Assembly (NCBI GenBank): GCA_025351035.1
Contig: JANXWT010000126.1
Span: 1-5,726, forward strand
Source: Opitutia bacterium
Lineage (GTDB): Bacteria; Verrucomicrobiota; Verrucomicrobiia; Opitutales; Opitutaceae
Reading direction: 5' to 3'
DNA: 5,726 nucleotides
Positions 1 to 5,726 of this stretch are shown here, one piece after another. The notes beneath the pieces were generated by a model that was not told the DNA's origin, did no database searches, and saw nothing but the letters and a program-made list of their open reading frames with translations. The translations under genes were made by a program, and so were the position numbers. Positions within the stretch are counted from its first letter, which is position 1. Each line of letters opens with the position of its first letter.

Positions 1-73
1 CCCACGACACCCAAACGCAGAGACCGGATTTTGAGATCCCGCCCTGAATTTTTCCAAATCCCCTGCGCTCGTC
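1..73. other. Region downstream of the response regulator; no feature seen
   Basis: These 73 bases follow the regulator TGA. I see no start of another gene and no convincing intrinsic terminator. The best pairing is GGATTT (26-31) with AAATCC (56-61), with a loop of over 20 bases and no adjoining T run. Transcription may continue beyond the window. Confidence 0.5.
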
Positions 74-676
74 TCACTTCTTCACCGGTGCGTTTTTCTT
101 CGCCTCGTTCATCTTGATGCCAAGCGCCGCGAGTTGCGGTCGAACGACTTTCTCCATGCAGTCGGGGCAGACGCTGTGGCTGAATTGCGTGCCTTGCTTC
201 TGCTTGAAGTAGCTCTCGACCTGCTGCCAGTAGTTGCTGTCGTCGCGAATTTTTTTGCAGTAGCCGCAGATAGGGAGAAACGACTCGAGCTGGCGGACTT
301 CGGTCGTGAATTGCAGGATGCGCTCGGCCACGCGCAACCGCATCCACAGCTCCTGCGGGTCGACGGGCTTGGAGAGGAAGTCGTCGACGCCGGCCTCGAT
401 GGCCGCGTGCTGGTTCTCCGTGTTGGCCGTGAGATTGGTCAGCAGGATGAAGTAGACGTAGTCGGTTTTCCGCGCCCGCACGCGCCGGCAAAGCTCCAGC
501 CCGTCGGTGCCCGGCATCATCCAGTCGCTCACGATCACGCGGAAGGACGAGGCGCAGAACAGCGACCAAGCCTCGTCGCCATTCGCGGCGGAGACGGGAT
601 CGTGGCCGAACTTGCGGAGCGTGAACTCGATCACGAGCCGGGCGATGTTGTCGTCTTCTGCCACGAGAATTTTCAT
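74..676 (-). CDS. Response regulator: receiver domain fused to a C-terminal four-cysteine (zinc-ribbon-like) module
   Basis: A 200-residue soluble protein, probably the terminal phosphoacceptor of the phosphorelay started by the kinase gene just upstream. Residues 1-120 form a complete CheY-like receiver: acidic pair D8/D9 after MKILVAEDD, phosphoacceptor D51 in VSDWMMPGTDGLE, T80 in FILLT, and K103 in LSKPVD. Residues 121-135 look like a short helical linker. Residues 136-178 carry ICGYCKKIRDD (C137, C140), then YW..VESY, then FSHSVCPDC (H167, C170, C173), the pattern of a four-Cys metal site. From memory, this tail recurs behind receiver, PAS and GAF domains in many environmental bacteria without a known function. 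The end is lysine-rich. There is no HTH, GGDEF, EAL or phosphatase domain, so it is unlikely to be a classical transcription factor. The start is firm: ATG overlaps the kinase TGA as ATGA, with GGAGG seven bases upstream. Receiver role is near certain; metal binding and output are inference. Confidence 0.95.
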   Translation of the reverse strand: MKILVAEDDNIARLVIEFTLRKFGHDPVSAANGDEAWSLFCASSFRVIVSDWMMPGTDGLELCRRVRARKTDYVYFILLTNLTANTENQHAAIEAGVDDFLSKPVDPQELWMRLRVAERILQFTTEVRQLESFLPICGYCKKIRDDSNYWQQVESYFKQKQGTQFSHSVCPDCMEKVVRPQLAALGIKMNEAKKNAPVKK

Positions 677-3600
677 GCGTTAGCCTCCGGAGGAAAATTT
701 TCCAGCTGGTGCTGCAACCTCAGCCACTCACGGTCAACGGCGGCGAGGCCGCCGGGCAGGTCGCTCCAGTTGTTGGCGCGGGCGGCCTCTTCCACGGCCC
801 GCGCCGCCGCCTGCAGCTCGCTGACTCCGAGATTGGCGCAGGCCCCGGCGAGCCGGTGCGAAGTCATCACGAGTTCGCCGGCTGCGCGCCGCTCCAATTG
901 GTCGCCGAGCCGGACCAAGGCGCCGGGAGTCTCGTCGAGAAACAGCCGGATGAGTTCGTGCAGCAGCGAGCCCCCAATGCGGCCGGGCAGCGAGCGCAAC
1001 TGCTCGACCTGCCGCGCATCGAGCGGGTCGCTCTCGCCAGCGGGAGCGGGTGCCGGCGACGGGGCCACAACGGTCGCCTTCTCCATTTGCAGGCCGCAAT
1101 GGCGCAGAGCTTCGATGAGCTCCGCGACCCGCAGGGGTTTGGCGAGATAGTCATCCATGCCGGCGGCGAGACATTTCAGGCGGTCGCTCGGCATCGCGTA
1201 AGCAGTCAGCGCGATCACCGGGATGCGGGGATTGACTCCGGCCAGTTCGCCGGAGCGGATCTGCTTGGTCGCCGTGTAGCCATCCATGACCGGCATCTGG
1301 CAATCCATGAGCACCGCGTCGTAGGTCTGGCGGGCGAGCTGGGCGAGGGTCTCGACGCCGTTGCCGGTGATGTCAATCTCGTGGCCCATGCGTTCCAAGA
1401 TGCGGCGGATCACGATCTGATTGGTCGGGTTGTCCTCGGCCACGAGCAGCCGAAACTGGGGTCGAGCCATCCCCGCGGCGGCGGCCGTGGGCGGTGCCAG
1501 CGTCGGCGCTGGCACCAGGGGCGCGCTTTGTTTTTCCAAATTAAGCTCAAACCAGAAGGTCGAACCGCGACCTTCTTCGCTGTGAAATCCGATTTCGCCA
1601 CCCATGAGCTCCACGAGCTGCCGGGCGATGGCGAGGCCGAGTCCCGTGCCACCGAACCGGCGCGTCGTGGAGCCGTCGGCCTGCACGAACGGCTGGAAAA
1701 GCTGCCGCTGCGCTGCCACCGGGATGCCGATGCCGGTGTCGACCACCTCAACGTGCAGCACGGATCGCGTGGCGGAATCGCGCGCGCATATGCCCGTGAC
1801 ACTCACCTCGCCCTTTTCCGTAAACTTGACGGCGTTGCCCACGAGATTGAGCAGCACCTGCCGGATGCGACCGGCGTCGCCGCGCAGCACGACATTGAGC
1901 TGTGGGTCGATGTCGCAATGCAGCTCGACCTTTTTCTCCCGGGCGCGGGGCGCCAGTAAGGCGAGGGTCTCCTCGATCAGCGGCTGCAATTCGAAATCCA
2001 CCGGCTCGATGCGCAGCTTGCCCGCCTCGATTTTGGAGAAATCCAGAATGTCGTTGATGATCGTCAGCAAACTCTCCGCGCTGTTCTGGATCACGAGCCC
2101 CATCCCCTGCTGCTCGGGCGTCAGGCCGGCCTCCATCAGCAGCCCCGACATGCCGATGATGCTGTTCATGGGCGTGCGAATCTCGTGGCTCATGCTGGCA
2201 AGAAATTCCGATTTCAACCGCGACGCTTCCAGCGCCTGATCGCGCGCCACGGCCAGGTTGTCGAGCAATTGCTTGCGCTCGGAGATGTCGGCAAAACTCA
2301 CCACCACCGCCTGCACGGTGCCGTCGGAGCCGAAGATCGCCTCGCTGTTCACGGAGATCCACGTCACGGTGCCGTCGGGCTTGAACCCGCCCATGATCAC
2401 ATTGTGCTGCGCCTTGCCGGTGCGAAACGTGACCCGGGTCGGCCGGTCTTCGATCGGAAATTCGGTGCCGTCCTCCCGGATCGCCCGCCAGCGCGGATAG
2501 TGGGTGGCGGGGTCCATCAGTTCGGCGCGCGACAGGCCCAGGATCCGCTCGGCGGCGGCATTGCATTCGGTGACCCGGCCCGCGGGGTCCTGCAGCAGGA
2601 GGCCTTCCGCCATCGAACGGAAAACGTTCGACAGACGCTCCTCACTCGCACACAGCGCCTCCTCCAGTCTCTTGCGACCGCTGATGTCCTCGATCTGTGA
2701 CACAAAATGCACCGGGGTGCCGGCGTCATCACGCACCAGCGATGCCGTCAGATTGATCCAGACCGTGTGGCCGGCGCGGTGGAAATAACGCTTCTCCATC
2801 TGATACGTGCGAATCCTGCCTTCGATCAACGCCTGCACGTTCGCGAGATCCCGCCCGAGGTCGTCGGGATGCGTGATGTCCTGGAAGGTTTTTTTCAGCA
2901 GCTCGTTTTCCGGGTAGCCGACAATTTCGCAGGTCGTCCGATTCACCTGCACCCAGCGGCCGTCGAGCCCCACAATGGCCATGCCGATGCCCGCGGAGTT
3001 GAAGGAACTGCGGAAACGCTCCTCGCTCTCCCGCAACTCGGCGGTGCGTGCCTCCACCAAAGTCTCGAGGTGGGCGCGCGCCTCTTTCTGGTCGTGGATG
3101 TCCGTCGAAGTGCCGACCCAGCGGACGAGTTTTCTGTCGATGCCGTGTTCGGGGCGGGCGCGCCAGAGGTGCCAGCGGTAGGTGCCGTCGGCGGCGCGCC
3201 GCAGCCGGTATTCGCCGCTGCCTTCGCCGCCGTTTTGCAGCGTCTCCTGCCAGATGCGAAACGTCTCCGTCACATCGTCGGGGTGCAGCACCTTGACCCA
3301 GCCGTCGGTTTTCGACTGCTGCTCGGTGAGGCCGGTGTATTCGCACCAACTGCGGTTGAAGGACTCCGCCGGGCCATCGGGCAAGGTGGTCCACACGAGC
3401 TGGGGAATGGCGTCGGCGAGGAAGCGGCGGCTGCGTTCGCGGGCAACCAATTGGTCGATGGCATTTTGCAGATCCGCGGTGCGCCCCTGCACCCTCAGTC
3501 CGAGGGATTCGTTGGCGAGGCGCAGTTCATCCTGCGCCGCCAAGCGCGCGAGGTCTGCCCGCCGCACAAAGTAGAGCGCCGTCAGCGCCAGCACCGCCGC

Positions 3601-4788
3601 GAGGATTTCGCCGCTGACGATGACGCGTCCGGTCAGCGCGCTGTTGCGGTCGGTCTCGGCTTCGCGGTCGGCCAGAATCTTCCGCTCGACGGCTTCCATT
3701 TCGTTCACTTTCGCGCGGATGGTCGCCATGAGGTCGGGCCCGGTGGGCTGGCGGAACGATTCGGGTTTAAATTCCAGTTTGCCGGCCTTGATCTGCACGA
3801 GCACGTCGCGCATGAACGCGCGCTTGGTGTCCACCAGCCGCCGCAATTCCTCGGCGCGGGCGATCTCGGCCGAGTTGTCGTCGACCAGCCGGCGCAGCCA
3901 GTGCAGCTCGGTGCCGAGCCGTTTTTCGATGTCGTTGTAGTAGTCGAGAAAATTCTCCTGCTGGCCGAGCGCGTAGCCGCGAGCGGCCGACTCCATGCGC
4001 GTGAGGCAAAGCTCCACGTAGTTCATCGACTCGATGACTTCGTAGCTGTGCGAGACGAGGTCCGACGAGTCGGACTGCAGCTGGTTGCTGTTCCACGCCG
4101 CGACGCCCACGCCCACGCCCATCACCGACACGGCGACGAGCGAGAAAAACGCCAGCCCGTCCACCGACGAGCGCTCGTTCTCCGCCATCTGCCGGCGCGC
4201 CCAACCCACCAGTGCCAGCGCGCCGGAGAAAAATCCTGCGGCCGCCAGCGGCGACATGCCGGTCAGCGGCCCCCAGCCCGACCGGAGTTCCAGATGCAGC
4301 GCATAACCGCTCATGGCCAGCACCGCCACCGCCGCCACGATCGAAGCCAGAATCACCACCGCGCCGGGATAAAACCGCCGCGCAGTCGCCAGATTCAACG
4401 CCGCCCCGAGCAGGAGGCAGGTCATCGCCGCGAACATCGACATCCGCCCGGTCTCGCCCGACCGCAAGTGCAGCCGCGACGTCAGCCACTCGGGCTCGAC
4501 GCCGAAGTCCCGGCGCAGCGTGTATTGCAGCATCGCGAGTCCGCCCAGCAGCAGCAGCGCGCACCCGAGCCAGCGCGCGCTGCGCCGGTGCCCGGTTTTC
4601 AGGCACACGACGGCCGTCCCGAAAATCGTGAGCGCGAGCGCCGCGTTGAACGCCAGCGGCGGCAGGCTCCGCGGAAACGTGAACAGCGCCTGCCTGCCCG
4701 TCAGCCAACCGGTCAACCCCATCGCTCCGATGAGTGCGGTCAGCGTCGCCAGAGCCACGCTGATTCGGTTTTGGTGTTTCGGAGGCAT
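673..4788 (-). CDS. Membrane hybrid sensor histidine kinase (7TM-CHASE3-TM-PAS x3-HisKA-HATPase-REC-HPt)
   Basis: A 1371-residue tripartite hybrid kinase of the inner membrane. Hydrophobic segments lie near residues 8-28, 43-63, 71-89, 116-134, 142-161, 178-196 and 211-231. A CHASE3-like loop (about 232-385, with MESAARGYALGQQENFLDYY) and an eighth segment (387-407) follow; seven segments before the loop place it outside and the kinase inside. Next come a coiled coil (410-455) and three PAS domains (about 455-570, 588-705, 714-838; PAC-type ends such as WVGTSTDIHDQKEA). HisKA carries phosphoacceptor H868 in SMSHEIRTPMN. The ATPase shows N981/N985, DTGIGI (1017-1022) and GGTGLGL (1046-1052). 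The receiver has E1118/D1119, phosphoacceptor D1162, T1195 and K1217. HPt has H1311 in HRLAGACANLG, with Ala where Lys is common. Pro/Ala-rich linkers flank the receiver. All catalytic residues are present, so it should be active; the ligand is unknown. ATG at 4788 has no clear Shine-Dalgarno; an in-frame TGA lies upstream with no ATG/GTG/TTG between. Confidence 0.97.
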   Translation of the reverse strand: MPPKHQNRISVALATLTALIGAMGLTGWLTGRQALFTFPRSLPPLAFNAALALTIFGTAVVCLKTGHRRSARWLGCALLLLGGLAMLQYTLRRDFGVEPEWLTSRLHLRSGETGRMSMFAAMTCLLLGAALNLATARRFYPGAVVILASIVAAVAVLAMSGYALHLELRSGWGPLTGMSPLAAAGFFSGALALVGWARRQMAENERSSVDGLAFFSLVAVSVMGVGVGVAAWNSNQLQSDSSDLVSHSYEVIESMNYVELCLTRMESAARGYALGQQENFLDYYNDIEKRLGTELHWLRRLVDDNSAEIARAEELRRLVDTKRAFMRDVLVQIKAGKLEFKPESFRQPTGPDLMATIRAKVNEMEAVERKILADREAETDRNSALTGRVIVSGEILAAVLALTALYFVRRADLARLAAQDELRLANESLGLRVQGRTADLQNAIDQLVARERSRRFLADAIPQLVWTTLPDGPAESFNRSWCEYTGLTEQQSKTDGWVKVLHPDDVTETFRIWQETLQNGGEGSGEYRLRRAADGTYRWHLWRARPEHGIDRKLVRWVGTSTDIHDQKEARAHLETLVEARTAELRESEERFRSSFNSAGIGMAIVGLDGRWVQVNRTTCEIVGYPENELLKKTFQDITHPDDLGRDLANVQALIEGRIRTYQMEKRYFHRAGHTVWINLTASLVRDDAGTPVHFVSQIEDISGRKRLEEALCASEERLSNVFRSMAEGLLLQDPAGRVTECNAAAERILGLSRAELMDPATHYPRWRAIREDGTEFPIEDRPTRVTFRTGKAQHNVIMGGFKPDGTVTWISVNSEAIFGSDGTVQAVVVSFADISERKQLLDNLAVARDQALEASRLKSEFLASMSHEIRTPMNSIIGMSGLLMEAGLTPEQQGMGLVIQNSAESLLTIINDILDFSKIEAGKLRIEPVDFELQPLIEETLALLAPRAREKKVELHCDIDPQLNVVLRGDAGRIRQVLLNLVGNAVKFTEKGEVSVTGICARDSATRSVLHVEVVDTGIGIPVAAQRQLFQPFVQADGSTTRRFGGTGLGLAIARQLVELMGGEIGFHSEEGRGSTFWFELNLEKQSAPLVPAPTLAPPTAAAAGMARPQFRLLVAEDNPTNQIVIRRILERMGHEIDITGNGVETLAQLARQTYDAVLMDCQMPVMDGYTATKQIRSGELAGVNPRIPVIALTAYAMPSDRLKCLAAGMDDYLAKPLRVAELIEALRHCGLQMEKATVVAPSPAPAPAGESDPLDARQVEQLRSLPGRIGGSLLHELIRLFLDETPGALVRLGDQLERRAAGELVMTSHRLAGACANLGVSELQAAARAVEEAARANNWSDLPGGLAAVDREWLRLQHQLENFPPEANA
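684..688 (-). promoter_or_regulatory. Ribosome binding site of the response regulator, inside the kinase gene end
   Basis: On the minus strand GGAGG lies seven bases before the regulator ATG (676) and is part of the kinase codons for Pro-Glu-Ala near its C-terminus. With the ATGA stop/start overlap at 673-676 this decides the start and indicates translational coupling of kinase and regulator. The GGAGG is one half of the palindrome CCTCCGGAGG (684-693), which abuts a second palindrome GGAAAATTTTCC (692-703). Confidence 0.85.
1493..1516. repeat. Perfect 10-bp inverted repeat with 4-base loop inside the kinase gene
   Basis: GGTGCCAGCG (1493-1502), a four-base loop, then CGCTGGCACC (1507-1516). 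The arms are exact reverse complements. It falls in the coding sequence for the Pro/Ala-rich linker between the kinase ATPase domain and its receiver (residues about 1091-1099, V-P-A-P-T-L-A-P). In mRNA it would be a very stable GC-rich hairpin. There is no T run after it on the minus strand, so it is not a terminator. Confidence 0.6.
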
Positions 4789-4810
4789 GAGCTGGCAGAC
4801 GGTCGGCTCG

Positions 4811-4832
4811 AAAATGCCCGCCCGGAGGGCGG
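4811..4832 (-). terminator. GC-rich hairpin with short T run; weak terminator or leader attenuator
   Basis: Reading the minus strand, CCGCCC (4832-4827), a three-base loop and GGGCGG (4823-4818) form a six-pair all-GC stem, followed by GCATTTT (4817-4811). It lies about 120 bases after the YyaL-like stop and only 23 bases before the kinase ATG. It could end transcription of the upstream gene or attenuate a kinase transcript that starts further upstream. The T run is short (four) and offset by three bases, so efficiency as an intrinsic terminator is doubtful. Confidence 0.3.
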
Positions 4833-4917
4833 AAGCAAGAGCAGCCTCTGCCGGCCAAAGGGCCCTGCCTCATCGACACCCGGCGGATTTTCCTGAGCGA
4901 AGATCACCGCCCGGGCC

Positions 4918-4940
4918 AATGTCATATAATAGATGACATT
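4918..4940. promoter_or_regulatory. Perfect inverted repeat with AT-rich centre in the YyaL-kinase gap; candidate operator/promoter
   Basis: AATGTCAT (4918-4925), seven bases, then ATGACATT (4933-4940): both arms are exact reverse complements in an otherwise GC-rich stretch. The centre reads TATTAT on the minus strand (a possible -10 box for the kinase operon, with a start near 4919 giving a leader of about 130 bases) and TATAAT on the plus strand. I see no good -35 at 16-18 bases on either strand, so a sigma-70 promoter is not proven. The shape fits a dimeric regulator site. As RNA it would be an AU-rich stem without a U tract, which makes it a poor terminator. The position is only 14 bases beyond the YyaL-like stop codon. 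Confidence 0.4.
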
Positions 4941-4954
4941 CGCCGTGCGGTGTT

Positions 4955-5726
4955 TCAGCCGCCCGCGAGCAGCCGGCGCAGGTTGTCCGGATCGTTCACG
5001 GGCTGCCGGCAACTGAAATTCTCGCAGACGTAGGCTGTCGCGCCGGCGCCAAGCGGTTTCATCTCGGCCAGATAGGCGCGGTGCGTCGCCAGCCAGCACT
5101 GACCGGCGCCACCATCAGCGCACAACAGGGCGCGACGCGGGCCAAGTTGTTCGTGCAACATCGCCGCCAACGCTCGGAAATCGGCGCGGCGCGGATCGCC
5201 CGCGAGCACGACCGTGCGCGGCGCGGCGAGCACCATCTCCAACGCGCACAGCAATTGCGGCAGCGCGTGCGGCCCCCTTGTCCATTGCGAACGGAGCGAT
5301 TCGATTGTCCGCACCGCTCGTTCGCGATAGGTGATGGTTGGAGCCGCGCCGCCGCCGCCTCCGAGCATCCAATCCAGACGCAACAGATTCATCGCTGCAG
5401 TTGAACCCGGCGCCGGCTCGGCCCCATCGTAATTTTCCTTGAGCCGCACAATGATCCCCGCGTCGTCCTCGCGGGAATTGAAATAGCCACCCTGAGCAGC
5501 GTCCCAGAAGCGCGCGTCCATCTGCGCCTGCAATTCCACCGCCCACACCAGCCAGCGATGTTCAAACGAGGCCTCATAGAGATCGAGCAAGCCCTGGATC
5601 AACGCTGCGTAGTCCTCGGCGAATCCCCCGACGTTGCTCCGCCCCTCGCGCCAACTGCGGTAGAGCACGCCGGGCTGCGCGTCGTAGAGTTCGCGCTGGA
5701 TAAATTCCGCCGCGCGCACGGCCGCC
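4955..5726 (-). CDS. YyaL/SPATA20-family protein (DUF255 type), C-terminal part only
   Basis: Only the last 257 or so residues are in the window. The reading frame is open to the window edge, with the start outside, and the GTG at 5719 is most likely an internal valine. The visible part matches the C-terminal (alpha/alpha)6 barrel region of the YyaL/SPATA20 family, which normally has about 600-750 residues with an N-terminal thioredoxin-like domain. Supporting stretches are YRSWREG, GGFAEDYAALIQGLLDLYEA, MDARFWDAAQGGYFNS, the hallmark KENYDGAEPAPGSTAAMNLLRL region (about residues 94-115 of the visible part, here split as KENYDGAEPAP and STAAMNLLRL), and the typical end ATAYVCENFSC followed by PVNDPDNLRRLL. 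The barrel fold resembles N-acylglucosamine 2-epimerases and glycosidases, but no enzyme activity is established for bacterial members as far as I know. A glycine run (about 119-124) replaces a loop. The stop is followed by a 166-base gap before the kinase gene, so a shared operon is possible but not required. Confidence 0.9.
   Translation of the reverse strand, partial: AAVRAAEFIQRELYDAQPGVLYRSWREGRSNVGGFAEDYAALIQGLLDLYEASFEHRWLVWAVELQAQMDARFWDAAQGGYFNSREDDAGIIVRLKENYDGAEPAPGSTAAMNLLRLDWMLGGGGGAAPTITYRERAVRTIESLRSQWTRGPHALPQLLCALEMVLAAPRTVVLAGDPRRADFRALAAMLHEQLGPRRALLCADGGAGQCWLATHRAYLAEMKPLGAGATAYVCENFSCRQPVNDPDNLRRLLAGG

Larger units (their letters stand above)
4789..4954. other. Intergenic region between the YyaL-like gene and the kinase operon
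   Basis: A 166-base non-coding gap and the only place in the window for a dedicated kinase-operon promoter. It holds the inverted repeat at 4918-4940, a GCCCGGGC palindrome at 4909-4916 and the hairpin at 4811-4832. The 20 bases directly before the kinase ATG contain no purine-rich Shine-Dalgarno sequence. Reading frames crossing it in other phases look like shadows of the flanking genes. Confidence 0.7.

Noticed and set aside
26..61. Possible terminator after the response regulator
   Set aside because: Only a six-base pairing across a loop of more than 20 bases and no proper T run in the direction of transcription.
709..1959. 416-codon plus-strand open frame (and the 338-codon frame at 134-1150)
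   Set aside because: Low-complexity composition with no recognisable motifs, fully opposite real kinase and regulator domains; a shadow of GC-rich coding sequence.
4104..4121. Three tandem copies of the hexamer CGCCCA
   Set aside because: It encodes a Gly-Val alternation in the seventh membrane segment of the kinase; explained by protein composition.
4546..4557. Run of CAG triplets
   Set aside because: Encodes a leucine run in the third membrane segment of the kinase; ordinary for a hydrophobic helix.
3767..4879. 370-codon minus-strand frame starting in the kinase leader and overlapping the kinase N-terminus in another phase
   Set aside because: The product is Arg/Ala/Gly-rich with no membrane segments or motifs, whereas the kinase frame there encodes clean hydrophobic segments and CHASE3. 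Treated as an out-of-phase shadow.
2707..4896. 729-codon open frame on the plus strand, antisense to the kinase
   Set aside because: Its product is rich in Arg, His, Gln and Ala with no domain, as expected for the antisense shadow of a GC-rich gene. The minus-strand frame has complete, ordered kinase domains.
4922..4939. Five-codon micro-ORF (ATG to TGA) inside the inverted repeat on the minus strand
   Set aside because: Too short to distinguish from chance and without a ribosome binding site; if transcription starts near 4919 it would not even be transcribed.
4740..5099. 119-codon minus-strand frame bridging the intergenic gap
   Set aside because: It overlaps the YyaL-like gene end in another phase, is Arg-rich and has no motif.
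1..5726. tRNA, rRNA, CRISPR array, insertion sequence or attachment site
   Set aside because: No cloverleaf, spaced direct repeats, transposase motifs or terminal inverted repeats were seen; practically all of the window is accounted for by three coding regions.

Overview
The window is GC-rich and all three convincing genes lie on the minus strand, so gene order in the direction of transcription runs from high to low coordinates. The content (a giant hybrid sensor kinase, a receiver fused to a four-cysteine tail, a YyaL/SPATA20-family protein) and the GC-rich codon use suggest a free-living environmental bacterium. My best guess is Verrucomicrobia (Opitutaceae-like). This is an impression from protein style, not a proven assignment; a deltaproteobacterium or a similar lineage is possible.

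Layout in transcription order. (1) 5726 to 4955 holds the C-terminal third of a YyaL/SPATA20-type protein (thioredoxin-like plus six-hairpin fold family), whose 5' part is outside the window. (2) 4954 to 4789 is a 166-base intergenic gap. It contains a perfect 8-bp inverted repeat with AT-rich centre (4918-4940) and a GC-rich hairpin followed by a short T run (4811-4832). These are the only candidate regulatory elements. (3) 4788 to 673 encodes a 1371-residue hybrid histidine kinase with about eight membrane segments, a CHASE3 sensor loop, three PAS domains, HisKA, HATPase, a receiver and an HPt domain. (4) 676 to 74 encodes a 200-residue response regulator made of a receiver and a C-terminal CxxC...CPxC module. 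Its ATG overlaps the kinase TGA (ATGA overlap), with a good ribosome binding site inside the end of the kinase gene. (5) 73 to 1 is non-coding as far as can be seen.

The kinase and the small regulator together supply all four sites of a His-Asp-His-Asp phosphorelay: H868, D1162 and H1311 in the kinase and D51 in the regulator. The inferred pathway runs from an extracytoplasmic/membrane and PAS input to a soluble receiver whose output is not DNA binding but a putative metal-binding module of unknown function. The YyaL-like gene is probably a separate unit upstream. No RNA genes, mobile elements, CRISPR arrays or + strand genes were found.
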